Shown: one piece after another, positions 14,034-25,271 of the stretch
How positions within the stretch are numbered: the first letter of the stretch is position 1
Layout: every line of letters begins with the position of its first letter
NCBI RefSeq assembly: GCF_902713425.1
Contig: NC_081201.1
Coordinates: forward strand, 28,734,113-28,798,112
Source: Acipenser ruthenus
Lineage: Eukaryota > Chordata > Actinopteri > Acipenseriformes > Acipenseridae
Direction: 5' to 3'
Length of the DNA: 64,000 nucleotides
Translations under genes and position numbers: made by a program
The notes under the pieces: generated by a model
What the model saw: the letters and a program-made list of their open reading frames with translations, nothing else
What the model was told of the DNA's origin: nothing
The model's database searches: none

Positions 14034-17000
14034 TTTTTTCTGGTATGTAGTCACATTTTTCCAACAACTATTTTGCAAAACTAGTGGTACTTGGTGATAC
14101 TCAGACGGCGACAATTGATATGAAACTTAAGATCTTGTTTGTGCGAGGCTTCTGGAAAAACGCATGAGCGAAATGAGGCCGCACAGTGATCAATTTTTCA
14201 CATTGATATTGAAAAATGTAGCCCGTTATCAGCAAAAGATGTTTAGGGTCGGGTGGAAAAGATAGGGTAGGTCGGGTAACCAGAACCACACATTTTTTTA
14301 TTTGGCCTTAGAATGGTGATATTTTGGTAATGGTGTATAGAATTATTTTAACAGATGCAAATGCTCCAAATAATTTGTAAAACAGAAAACTAAATATAAA
14401 TGAATAAATAAATTACCTTGTTGCCGATTTCACACACATCAATTGGATCATTGTCACCACAACAACCGGTGTCTGTATCTTTGTGTCCTGGGTCTTCCCA
14501 CGTCTAGGGTAGAATTAACTGGATTAAAAGCATTCATTGATTGTGCAGTGTTCTCAATCACAAAATAATTAAGTAATTTATTTATCACAGTGGAACCTTT
14601 TCTATAGCCACTATTATGGCTTCCAGTAGACACCTGCAATATCATTTTGTATTCTCTTTGATTACATGATGTTAAATAAAAGATCTAAATTATGTTGTAT
14701 TTTTCTTTTTTTTTCTTTTTAAATGTCTCAATCCTAAAATTCTACGTGATGCATAACTTTTGGCCATAGCTGTACATTATGACATTTGCAGTTAAATGGA
14801 CTTTGGTTGGTTTGAGGCAGAATAATCCACAAAAGTGCAGTGATCATACAGAAACTTATAACATTTAGAGTAGCAAAATCTAAGGTTATTGCACTGGACA
14901 AGTACATTGATGGAGTTCAAGTATGCCGAAATTTCAGGTCATACCGTTATATACACAAAATCAAGTTTTGGAATAATTGCAGGTTATTGTTTGTAAAGGT
15001 GAAGAGAAATATAAATCATACAATTAAACTAAGCATGCATCAAACTGTGCTATATCATGTGGAAAACTCAAACATCTTATGACATTAATGTGGCTGCTAT
15101 ATTGTGACGGACACCTTTATCATGCAGATGTTTACATAACTTTCCAAATATGAAGTCAGTGATACAAATATGATAAATGTACCCATAAGCTAACTTGACC
15201 AATGGTATCATACTGTTGTGTCCTGAATGTGGTCTAGATCATCCGGAAACCAAAAGAAAACACATGGGAATGTGGCTGGGACCATAATTCAATGACTAAT
15301 GGTTAACAAGGCTCCAGCCACGGGTGTTTAAAAAGGGTAATCAGGGGTGTCAGTAGAATTAATGTTGGTGAAGGTGTGTTTTGTTGTGCTGTTTGTGAGT
15401 TTTGTGTAAAAACTTTTGTTTTGGCCCTTGTGCCTATTTGTTTTGTTTGTTAGTGTTTTGTTTGTCTAGTTTTTGTAATTAAACATGTGAAATAGTGTTT
15501 AAACCTGCAGCTTCTCGTGTCTCAGTCTCTCTCCCTGACGGGACACAGCCTTGCCAGTGACGCTACCCTGTCACACAGCCCCATAAATGACTAACTTTTT
15601 TGGTCAGAGACAATTGCATGCATTTAGTAGAGAACAATACAAATTGGAAAATAGTAATGTTGTAAAGAAACCTACAGGAAGCAGTTAGAATTCAAACAAT
15701 GTGTAATGTATTAAAAGGCACTGCAATATTTGAATGGATTACGCTTTTCATATGTAGCCTCCCACCACCTATGCTAGGATTACGGTATATGCACTCTTCA
15801 AAACTTGGTCCTCCTTTAAATCAATAACTAAATGCAAGATTACTTTTGTGAAAAGCAGCTGGCCATTAAACCCCCTACTAACGAATGGCAGCTTTTGACC
15901 TATTTCACAAACTGTCACCAGTTTCTCAAAATGAAGACAGATGGTTCTGCAATTTAAAAAAACAAAAACTGGAAGCAAAAAACAAAAAAAAAGGACGCCT
16001 ATCTAATGCAAGCAAAACGTGCCTGTGGGATTGCTCCATAGTTCCAGATATAGCCTTTGTGAGGAAACACATTAGCAACATATCGCAGTTTGCCTTTCTT
16101 AACATCTTGTTTTATCGGGTTTAGCTCATCCTTGGTGGCAATCTGAAAAAGAAAGGTGTACAGTAAGTAGAAACCATTTCAGAGTTATCCTGATTTTTAG
16201 GTCAATTTAATAGGCCCATTTCCTGTCTTGAAATGTATGGCCATATTTAACTGCCATTTTTTTTATATATTGATTTTTTATTCACCATCATTTTAAAACG
16301 GACAAAGACATTCAAGTTGAAACTAATAGGCATGTGACTGCAACGTGACATCCTGGGATTCCATACCATGTGGGCTACGGCTTTAAAAAAATCACCAGTA
16401 AAGACTCAATAGCTCAGAAGTTCTGTGAAACATAATAAATAAATAAGATAGACACATTTATAAACAGCTTAAATCATATTAATAAATAGGCAAATTATTG
16501 AAAATAATCTTCAGAAATAGCCACAAGTTTTATACTGATGCTCTAACTCTTTATTAATCCTGCCTTATTGACATTACCACTATTAATAACATAAACTACA
16601 GCATGCTAGTAGGAAAATAATTCAAAATCTAGGGGGTAATAGCTTTTCCAGAGACAACACTGCAGCTGTGTAGCACTATACCCTCCAATAATAAAATAAA
16701 GCCAGAACGCTATAACCCCCCTCTACAAAGAAATTAATTGTCAGGTGTATTCTTTGATATCCAATTTCTGACAAAAACTGTCAAAACACATGCTCTTCAA
16801 ACATGTACTATAAATCAACATTGTAAGAAAAAAAAGATTAAAGGGCACCTTTGATAGTGAGGTGTATGCTTTTTCTTTCTTTTTTTCGGTCTTTGTATTT
16901 AAAGATATTCAATCTACATTCTATTAAATCACACCTGTTTGCTTGCGATATGAAATTGTATTAAAAGACAATTACAAGCAATACAAAGTATTACCGTAAT

Positions 17001-18468
17001 GTTATTTAGTGCAAATATTTAATAATGGCAGCTGTTTAATATACAGTACATATATATTTACTTGCATGTAATTTGACAGTTTGCAAATATTTACTTACAT
17101 ATGTAATTGAAAGTTAAACAAAGTGAGTCTTTTCAAATATTGATTTGTTTTTAATTGCTGTTTTTAGAACACCATAAGCTTTCAAGTTTCAGACTAACAA
17201 AGGTAACTTACTGAGTGCTAGTTTATTTAGGTTAGCTGAAGAGAAATGTAATGTGCTATTTTATTTTAGTTCGCTGAAGAAAAAGTACAATACAGCTGTT
17301 CATTTTCTGATACCAATTGAAAGAAATTTGTTTGATCCTGTATTTATTTTATCAATTTTATTCATTGATTAAACCCCCGAGTATAAAGTGCATAACTACC
17401 AAACTATACAGGACATAACCTTATTTATCTGTTTCTAAAGATCTACACAACAAAATGGCATGTGGCCATGAAAAAAAACACATGCTTACAGTAAATTAAT
17501 GAATGTTCAGGTCACTAATTTCAACTGCAGCTACTAAACAATTTCCTTTCATTGAATCAGTAAGCTGTACAATGTTTTTAAAAAAAGAAATTACCTCCAT
17601 TTTGGCGTTTGTCCATCTTGGTACCTCAACAACCATGTTGAAGATATTCTGAAAAATAAAAGGCAGAGCTTGAGTCTTAATTTTTTCAAGTTCACATTTA
17701 AAATCCAAACACATTTACAGTTACAGAAGAACAGATTTATTTGTGAGAAAACTCAGTTCTCCCATTTCTTTTCTTGCTGGTATAATGTACAGTAAAGCCT
17801 TCCACGGTAGTGGGACTGTCGCGGAAGGGACAGTCATAGAAGCTTTCTTAATCCTTATTCTAATTATTTTTATTAAATCTCTTGCGAAACATATAGGCCC
17901 AAACTGTTAACTTCATTAAATGTGACAAACAAACTCAACAAACTTATTGATGTCCCATTTTTAAAGCAGTGCTTTTTTATTATCTTCAGAATTTAACATC
18001 TAGAGAACCACTTATTTAATTGGGATGAAACTTGAAATGGTTCACTCTACATCAAATGGACCAATGGTCCCCACCTCATCGTCTCACATTATTTTGATAT
18101 TGCATATGGATGTACCTGAAGGTGTTTTAGAGTATGGGTATTAGTGTTTAAGGTATGGGCTTATAATAAGTGGATGCCCGTGACAAAATACAAGCACTGA
18201 AAAAGGGGTGATTGTTTGAGACGTCAGATCTTTCAGTATTCAAAATACCTTCTTGATGCTCATTGCACACACAGAACGTCTCTTCTAGTTTAATACTGTC
18301 TCAACATATTACCTATTGGTGGCCATGGGTGTTAATGTGATGGTGCCAAATGTAGAAATAAAGTTAAATAAACCCAATAAACATGCAATATTGTACGTGT
18401 GAAGACTCCTACACCACTGTAGTTATCGTCAGCACTGTAGTTTCTCCAGGTTACCCAACAGCTACAAA

Positions 18469-18514
<46 letters not shown>

Positions 18515-20657
18515 CATCAGTGGCACAGGGAGGGTTGTGGGTTAAATCCCAGGTGGGGGACACTGCTGCTGTACCCTTGAGCAAGGTACTTTACCTAGAT
18601 TGCTCCAGTAAAAACCCAACAGTGTAAATGGGTAATTGTATGTAAAAATAATGTGATATTTTGTAACAATTGTAAGTCTCCCTGGATAAGAGCATCTGCT
18701 AAGAAATAAATAATAATAATAATTTTGAACTGTTTAAAAAATTTTTTAAAAAATGGCTGACTCAAACTGTTCTAGAAAGACCCCTCTGTGTTACCATAGG
18801 GACAAGTCTAAAGAGATGGACACAAAACTTGATAAGGACATTCTGCCTTGTCCATCATTATTTTGACAAAAATCAAAACAGGAAACATCCCAAACATAAG
18901 ACATTACATATACCTAAAACTAGACCCTGGATGTCCCTCTGCCATGATCAAACTCTCAGCTTGCATCCAAGACATCGAGGGCTGGATGTCTACCAATTTT
19001 CAACAGCTCAACACTAACAAATCTGAACAACTTCTAGCAGGATCAAAAACTCAACTCATGAATCTCAATATTGCTTCCCTGAACCTTGGAAACTGTCTGC
19101 TGCTGCCTTCCCCCAATGTACGAAGCCTTGGTGTACTACTGGATAGTAACCTCTCCTTTGATGCCCAAGTCTCCTGTTGCTTTAGCAGCCAGTAACCTAT
19201 ACTAGGTACAATGAAATGTAGTGTGGAGTAGTGGTTAAGGCTCTGGACTCTTGACCGGAGGGTCGTGGGTTCAATCCCAAGTCAGGGACACTGCTGCTGT
19301 ACCCTTGAGCAAGGTACTTTACCTAGATTGCTCCAGTAAAAACCCAACTGTAAATGGGTAATTGTATGTAAAAAATAATGTGATATTTTGTAAGTTGCCC
19401 TGGATAAGGGCGTCTGCTAAGAAATAAATAATAATAACAAAACAAAATGGTAAAAGTGCAGAATCACAAAACTAAAAATGTCAGAATTAATATAAGTATT
19501 TATTTATTCATTTAATTTATTTTAGCAAAGAAAGAAAAACAAAATCAATTTGATATTAAGACATCCAGGAGTTTTTATGCTGCATCTCATTTACATTTAG
19601 AAAAACACAAAACAATACAATTTCTACACAAACTAACAATTTGATTTCTTTCTTTCTTCTGGACTCCTAAATACCATAATGACTTCCTCAGGTTAGATAT
19701 TATTATTATTTATTTCTTAGAAGACGCCCTTATCCAGTGCGACTTATAAAATTAACACTGTTACAGAACACATACTGAGCAGATTAAGCAAAACATACTG
19801 CACAGTACTAATGTATAACGTTTTGAACACGGGATGCACAAAGATCCTTTCATTTCCCACGCTCTGCTCATTTGGAAATAAAATGAAAGTAAAACTACTG
19901 TTTCATTCTGTCATTACAGGCTGCCATTATGATGAGGTGCCCGGTATGAATGATTCTATAAAAAGCGGCTTGTATTTTTTCCTCAAAAGACGGTACAGTA
20001 TAAAAGACTACATAAGAAAAAATAAAACACGTTTCTTAGATAAAGCAGGATAAAGACAAGCGACCTACTGATATCCCTATATTTCATATTGGCTTAACTG
20101 AAGTTATTATATTACTTTACCTGTGCCTCGTCTGCATACATTGGTATATCATGAAATGGAGAAATGTACACTCCTTCAGAGTTTTCTAAAAAATAAAAAA
20201 AGCAATTTAAATATACAAAACATACAGTGAAATACAAAACACCTTAATCCTGTCCAAAATATTTCTCATTTTGCTCTTGTGAAACTATACGCTCTCAGTC
20301 CGATAATAGCAGTAAGAGTAATAATTATGTTTTATTAGCACAAGCTCACATGGCTTTAACGTAATTTGGTTCTAAGAATCACAAAATACAAATATATAGG
20401 ATTATATTTATCTGCTTGTAAGAATGGCAACGAGTATTTTTTAAAGTGATATTAAAATACGGCACGTCTCCTTTAACATGTGCGAGAAGCGCCGGCCTGT
20501 TTGCTTCATTACGAATGGTTTATTAGTATTTCATCAGCTATGGAGCCGGAAGCAAGCACACTTCGGCTTTCATTTTAATATTGAACTCGTACTTACTGAA
20601 AAACACCCTGTAACTCAGGGTGTTGGGGTTTCCTCTTTCCTCGGCAGTGTAGCTCAT
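7691..20657 (-). CDS. ppa1: PPA1, soluble inorganic pyrophosphatase (11 coding exons)
   Basis: Family I cytosolic pyrophosphatase: hydrolyses PPi to two phosphates and so pulls biosynthetic reactions forward. Exons in gene order: 20597-20657, 20121-20185, 17595-17648, 16023-16142, 14417-14503, 11808-11934, 11368-11495, 10838-10920, 10250-10319, 9133-9172, 7691-7722. They join in frame to 867 bases, 288 aa (human 289). The signature [11 protein letters not shown] holds the metal-binding aspartates. [33 protein letters not shown] and RRYKVPDGK carry the other active-site residues known in the family. Start MSYTAEERG aligns with human MSGFSTEER. The last exon adds only 10 codons ([10 protein letters not shown]). 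Intron 4 starts with GC rather than GT. The C-terminal 60 residues diverge most. Large introns contain a hAT element, SINEs and a LINE fragment, listed separately. Confidence 0.96.
7879..8763. mobile_element. Non-autonomous hAT-type DNA transposon
   Basis: The ends are inverted repeats: GGGATGCACCGAATCC at the left, and the right end reads AGGGATGCACCAAATCC on the other strand. A second, inner part of the repeat (CGGCCCGAAATACC against AGCCCGAATACC) extends the match. GGGATGCACCGA is a typical hAT terminus in fish. About 885 bp with no transposase frame. It lies in the last intron of PPA1, with (TA)n on both sides, so an 8-bp TATATATA duplication cannot be told from the tract. Confidence 0.7.
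8763..8849. repeat. (TA)n microsatellite, about 87 bp
   Basis: Uninterrupted alternating TA directly abutting the right end of the hAT-type element; a shorter tract (about 7856-7875) abuts its left end. It translates as Tyr-Ile repeats in several frames, which are not genes. Confidence 0.95.
12209..12285. mobile_element. Tiny palindromic element with hAT-like ends
   Basis: GGGTGTGCAGGATCAGAACT at 12211-12230 is mirrored at 12264-12283, which reads GGGTGTGCAGGATCAAAACT on the other strand (19 of 20 match). The loop is 33 bases. The outer GGGTGTGCA resembles some hAT termini. It looks like an internally deleted, hairpin-forming MITE in PPA1 intron 5. No clear target duplication was seen. Confidence 0.5.
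12845..12924 (+). repeat. Three copies of an AATTCTCACCC motif
   Basis: AATTCTCACCC occurs near 12845, 12866 and 12915, the latter two as CCAATTCTCACCCC; an inverted GGGTGAACATTAG lies between copies two and three. It lies in PPA1 intron 5. Origin unknown, perhaps the remnant of an older tandem repeat. Confidence 0.4.
13735..13771. repeat. (TA)n tract left of a SINE
   Basis: Alternating TA immediately left of the SINE at 13772-13993. A matching tract at 13994-14028 lies on its right, so the SINE sits inside or between TA repeats. Confidence 0.9.
13772..13993 (-). mobile_element. tRNA-derived SINE (family A), PPA1 intron
   Basis: Read on the minus strand, it starts with a tRNA-like head with A box (GTTCAGTGGTTAAAG) and B box (GATTCAAATCC). 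A body with TGTGACCCTGAGCAAGTCAC follows, then an L2-like tail (AAAGGCGTCGGCTAAATAAA) and (TAA)n. Closest relatives in the window are at 20932-21179 and 28245-28434. Near full length. The tRNA-like head is part of the SINE, not a tRNA gene. Confidence 0.85.
13994..14028. repeat. (TA)n tract right of a SINE
   Basis: Alternating TA beginning at the base where the tRNA-like head of the SINE ends. Confidence 0.9.
15103..15575 (+). mobile_element. Unclassified repeat, possible old solo LTR
   Basis: The ends are TGTGACGG and CCTGTCACA, a short inverted TG...CA terminus of the kind LTRs carry. Inside is a possible polyadenylation hexamer (ATTAAA near 15480) followed by a pyrimidine-rich stretch (TCTCAGTCTCTCTCC), an arrangement usual in fish LTRs. 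No matching 5-bp duplication is visible and no internal coding region is attached. It could instead be a non-autonomous DNA element. Old and non-coding. Confidence 0.35.
18470..18505. repeat. (TA)n/(CA)n microsatellite beside a SINE
   Basis: Alternating TA running into a few CA units just before the 5'-truncated SINE at 18515-18722. Confidence 0.9.
18515..18722 (+). mobile_element. tRNA-derived SINE (family B), 5'-truncated
   Basis: It shares with the copy at 19220-19438 the body GACACTGCTGCTGTACCC, TTGAGCAAGGTACTTTACC and the tail CTGGATAAGAGCATCTGCTAA followed by (TAA)n. The A-box part of the head is missing or altered; the B box (GGTTAAATCCC) remains. In the intron between PPA1 exons 3 and 2. 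Confidence 0.8.
18840..19195 (+). mobile_element. L2-clade LINE, reverse transcriptase fragment
   Basis: The plus strand reads IYLKL, then [20 protein letters not shown] and [20 protein letters not shown] in one open frame of about 115 codons. This matches the segment of fish L2-type reverse transcriptases after the catalytic aspartates (AIKSWMSxNFLQLN... RSLGVILDSxLSF). The catalytic box and everything upstream are missing or unrecognisable, and the copy stops just before a SINE whose tail is L2-like. A dead 5'-truncated copy in a PPA1 intron. Confidence 0.75.
19220..19438 (+). mobile_element. tRNA-derived SINE (family B), near full length
   Basis: A box GTAGTGGTTAAGGCTCTGGA and B box GGTTCAATCCC define a tRNA-like head. 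The body carries GCTGCTGTACCCTTGAGCAA, and the tail CTGGATAAGGGCGTCTGCTAA ends in (TAA)n. The tail is shared with family A and with L2 LINEs, which presumably supplied the retrotransposition machinery. Confidence 0.85.
19692..19760 (-). mobile_element. SINE/L2 tail fragment
   Basis: (TTA)n followed by TTTCTTAGAAGACGCCCTTA and a short flank: the minus-strand 3' tail of a SINE or L2 copy, truncated after about 50 bases. Confidence 0.6.
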
Positions 20658-20930
20658 TTTCATTCAGAATTTTATTCAGTTTCGTGGCTGTGTAAAATTA
20701 GCTGCTGTGTTGGCCAAGTACTGTAGTACAGTCTGTACGTCAAAGCAATCTGGGCTGAGCGCTCTGAATGGAAATCAGACATGCGCAATAGAGACCAGTT
20801 ATAACCAATGACCTCGCCACGTACATTTTTGCTGTTGTAGCAGTTGCAACATAGCCGGTGAATTTGTATACCGCCTGCACACACCCATTACTTGTTATTG
20901 TACAATTACAAAGTAAAACTAATGTAATAA
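20658..20930 (-). promoter_or_regulatory. PPA1 5' UTR and promoter region
   Basis: The interval between the PPA1 start codon and an upstream SINE is short, so it must hold the 5' UTR and core promoter. It contains a CCAAT box (plus-strand reading, near 20802) and an NRF1-like half site around TGCGCA (near 20782). No TATA box was seen. The transcription start cannot be placed. Confidence 0.4.
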
Positions 20931-20931
20931 A

Positions 20932-21179
20932 GGCGGCTATGTGGTCGAGTGGTTAAAGAATAGGGCTTGTAAGCAGGAATTCCCCGGTTCAATTCCCACC
21001 TCAGCCACTGACTCATTGTGTGACCCTGAGCAATTCACTTAACCTCCGTGTGCTCCGTCTTGCGGGTGAGACGTAATTGTAAGTGACTGTGCAGCTTGAT
21101 GCATAGTTCACACACCCTAGTCTCTGTAAGTCGCCATGGATACAGGCGTCTGCTAAATAAACAAATAATAATAATAATA
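20932..21179 (+). mobile_element. tRNA-derived SINE (family A), near full length
   Basis: The head has A box TGGTCGAGTGGTTAAAG and B box GGTTCAATTCCC, resembling a serine-type tRNA. The body has TGTGACCCTGAGCAA and GTAAGTGACTGTGCAGC. The tail reads GGCGTCTGCTAAATAAAC and ends in (AAT)n. It lies about 275 bases upstream of the PPA1 start codon, at the outer edge of the promoter. It is not a functional tRNA gene: the same head recurs in the other copies. Confidence 0.88.
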
Positions 21180-24100
21180 TTGTTTTTAACACTATCATGC
21201 GTTATTGCAATAATAATAAAGCTAAATACTGGAAACTGCAAGGATGATACAGGATAAGGAAGAATTGTTTGCAGTGATATATATTTACCATTGCATCCAG
21301 AACTTTAAGCTCCAAATCAAAAGATACTTAGTGTAACTAAAATTAAAGTTAGCTACCATAACTTTTGTTTCGTTTACTTTTTTAAAAAAAATTATTTGAC
21401 CCCTTCCTAGTTTGCAGTTCTTTACAAATGTGTAATCCGTTGCATTACAGTATCTGTTTTTCTACAAGAGCTAGTAAAAGAAAAATACTTTAACTTTGTA
21501 GCAGCTTATTATAGACAATTGGCATCTGGTTAACAGGACTGATAAAACCTAAGAACACCTGCTGCCCATTTATCTTCTCCGCTGTAAATAGTCCAGATTA
21601 GTTAAAGCTGCAGTTTCCCCCAATCATGTTTAATTTAAGACTAAAATGTGATTTTCTGGTGGGTGTTGTTGGCAGTCTAGTAGTTTTAGCTGCAGGTACA
21701 CAAGCTTCCTTCCTTCAGGCTGTTGCCACTCCTCACCCTATAAATATCTAAGAAGGATATCTGAGGAGTGTTATCTGTGAACTCCACCATAGCAACACAA
21801 AGGTGTGTTTTTGTTGTTGTATTGTTATTCTGATCATATGTTCTTCTGATAATAAAATGTATTTACTTATTTTAAAATAATATGGGGCACTACACATTTT
21901 ATCCTTGTACATTAACATAATACAGGACCTCACATACTTTAAAAAATTTGGATTGCTACACAGAGATTACCTGTTTTATAGTGGAAGCTGGCAATAGTCA
22001 TATATCCTCCTGAATATGGGATAGATCAAAAGTATAAATCGATACCATACAGTAGAAAAAACAGTTTGATTTGGTATAAAATAGGTTCACATAGTTCATT
22101 GTGTAGGCTAATACATGTATATAAGTCAATAATTGAAACTGTTGTCTCATTTGGGTTCTGCAACATGTCATTACCAGGTGCTAACATCTTTTTGCTCTCT
22201 TTTTTGACTGTGTTTATTCTCTAACAGAACTTAACGTTGGATAAAGCTCAGGGATTTGCCTGATGCTTTGCATCAAAACTCCAGCCAGGGTTTTTAGGCT
22301 AAAACAGATGGGGTTGCCTCGAGTTAGCTATAACCCAATTAGGACCAGGATTAGACGTCATGTACTCACTCTGACTTTTTTCCATGGATTTTCACCGTCA
22401 CTCGGGGATTGATTATTTTTTCTTTTTAGCAAATCAGGAGTGTTTGGCAGGAAGTTTTATAACACAAATACATTGAAATTAACAACATTATTTTTATCTT
22501 GAGCCTTTAGAGTAGTGCACTGTAAAATAATTTAAAAGGGTGATGGGATTTTCATTTATAAATCTTGCATGATATTTTTAGGATCTTGGAACTTAATTGG
22601 ATTACGGTTCCTAACACCAACAAAACTATACTGCATGACATAATAAGACATACATTAACATGGATACAGAAACTGAAGGCATATAGACAACTCCACAGTA
22701 TTCAATAAGTAGGGATGTATTAGAAGAAATCAGTGTATAAATAATATATAGTTTTCTAAACAAAACACACATTACAAAGAAGAAGATAGACTTAATTCAA
22801 TAATAGAAGCTGTACCAGCTACTGTAAAGACATTTATTTTGAAGTGTGCACTGTACAGAATCTAACACATAACAGGAGTGAATCTAGCCCTAAGAACCGT
22901 GATGTTAAATTCTCAATGTTAAACATTTACTCAGCATCTGTTGTATGATACTATATTAAAATGAATAGAAGATTCAGATATCTTTTAAATAATTGAACAC
23001 ACCTGCTCCCTTTGAGGACTAGTTGGTGATTATTCATGTTTTGTTTTGTTTTATCTTTTTCCCCCAGAGGTTCTGTTTCACTTTCTGAAAAGTTATTAGC
23101 TTCTTCACAATTGTATTGCTAATTTTATGTGAGATAAATTTACACAAATGTACTAAAAAACAACTAAAAATGTATTTGTAATATCCTCCAGGATACAAGG
23201 GAACTATTAAAAGATGGAATGTCTGTTTGTTTTTCATTACAAATGAAAACATGAATAACAGTTAACATCAGTAAAAATGTAGCACTGCTCGTAGTGACGT
23301 CACGAAGTTAAACTCCAAGCTGTCTCTTGTCAGCCTCATAAAATCCTCAGGAACCCAATATCTTTTTCTATCAGCAGATTGCACAAGGTACCAACCGAAA
23401 GCAATGTGTTAATGGTTACAAAACATAACATGATGATAAGATATACAATCACTACTCATTTGATTAAATAACATCCATTGAGAAGTTAATTTGAAGATTA
23501 ACAAAAAGGTTAATTTTTATCAACCGGCATCTCTCTGTGGTGCTCAAATTGCAAGTTTCAAATTTTTTTTTTTAACTTTGTTTATTTAGTATCCTGGACA
23601 AGGTAAGTATTATGTCTAATGCCTTGTTTCCACCTGCCACTGGGATTGATTTGAAAGCGATATGAAATCCCTCACGTTAATTTTCATCAGACACAGAGAG
23701 CTATCTCTGTACTTTGAACTGGAACTCTAACAGTTTGAATTCAAAATATGACAGTTTGCTCTGGCACAGTTGCACTGATGGAGGAAGTGACCAAGCACCC
23801 AAGCCATATGCAAATGAAGCACAGTGAGTGACATACTGTGCAAATCCAAATAATAATAATAAAAAATAAATAAAAAAAAAACATTTAAAAAATGACCTAT
23901 AGTACAGTATGGGGTTTTACTTTTAACCCGAACAGAACAACATATTGTATTGTCTTTGTTTGACATAATGATATAACCCCAGTAAATTTCTATGAGTTGG
24001 GATGTTTTGAGTTTGTATCAGGGAGAGCACTGTCATTATCGTGTCACTTTTGTTGTAAACACTGAGAGCCGATTGAATTGCTTCCTGCTGATGGAAACAG

Positions 24101-25075
24101 TGGTGGGTCTGACTATGACCACACACTGAGTTGAGATCAAGGTGATCAGCTGGAAGCACGGCAGTCCTTTCAGAAGTTGCCAGTACTGACAAGTATTATA
24201 TACATTTTTTAAAAAAAATTGCAATTCTTATACCTGCTCACAGAATATATGGGAATCACCGAATTCAAAGAGAAAATAGTGTGGAAAAAATTGCAGGATT
24301 TGACTGGTTGTCACATTTATTAATGCAATTTGTGAGCTATTCTGTCAAACTATGCTGTTCTTTTTTTATTAAACCTATATTTTCTACTGAAGTGTCAAAG
24401 GTATTGTCTATATAACCACAGAAAAAACCTTATTACAAATTGCATATTAATGTGTATCAATCAATCAATCCATAAAAAAATAATGAACAGAAAACAAAAG
24501 AAGAGCTGCCCTGTGTTTTATTAATTGCCTTCTAGGTCTGAAGGTCATCCTTTGCACAACAACCACTTATCACTTATTTTCCATTGCTTCATTACAATCT
24601 GAACTATACCATTTACTTTCATAGCAATAAATGATTGACTCATCAAGCATACATTTCTTTCCTGTTTAATTAACTAAAGTACTTCATTAAAACAAACACT
24701 TTCTAATGGTAAAGACAGACACCCTTATTTGAAATCAAACACTGTAGTTGCTTTAGTATACCAGGGTTTTACATTCCTGCATTTTGCTCCACACATTTTC
24801 AAACCATTAGCCCAGTCTTTCGCCTCTTTTTCAAAAGGAGCAGCTGTATTATAATAACCTACACTCTTAAGCACTGTAAAGTTGTATGTTTAGCACCACC
24901 GCTGTTGATTAAGTAACAAATATCAGTTAATTAAAGAGTAACCACTCTCAAAATGTACCCTCAGCGTTTCACAATTAGATTTCTCACAAATAAAATCAGC
25001 ATAACCTACAATACCGTTTTTTGTTTGATTGTTTTTTGCATTTAAGGTTGGTATGTTCAATATTTTAAAATATTA

Positions 25076-25076
<1 letters not shown>
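21180..25076. other. Intergenic, PPA1 promoter to pogo fossil
   Basis: No gene recognised. Only short, composition-driven open frames occur. A perfect CRE-type palindrome TGACGTCA lies at 23295-23302, but nothing around it says whether it is used. NPFFR1, expected between PPA1 and LRRC20 from human gene order, was looked for and not seen. Confidence 0.5.

Positions 25077-25127
<51 letters not shown>
25077..25127. repeat. (AAT)n microsatellite
   Basis: About 17 uninterrupted AAT units. Confidence 0.95.
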
Positions 25128-25128
<1 letters not shown>

Positions 25129-25248
25129 CACATTATATGTACCCCTCTTTATTATATATTTTATATACATTATTATGCTCTGTGGTTTATTTAAATTCTA
25201 TGGCAATGTCTTCAGTGTGTTTGAGTGCTTGAGTTTAAAGCCGGAAGT

Positions 25249-25271
25249 GGGGGGGGGGGGGGGGGGGGGGG
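25249..25271 (+). repeat. Poly(G) run of 23
   Basis: Uninterrupted G, inside the transposase fossil. Such a run can form G-quadruplexes and is a likely place for sequencing error. Confidence 0.9.

Noticed and set aside
20932-21010. tRNA-like sequence with A and B boxes
   Set aside because: It is the head of a repeated SINE; the same head appears in other copies, and the acceptor stem is not preserved.
23295-23302. CRE palindrome TGACGTCA as a promoter
   Set aside because: No exon, CpG enrichment or other promoter motif nearby; an 8-base match is expected by chance in a window this size.
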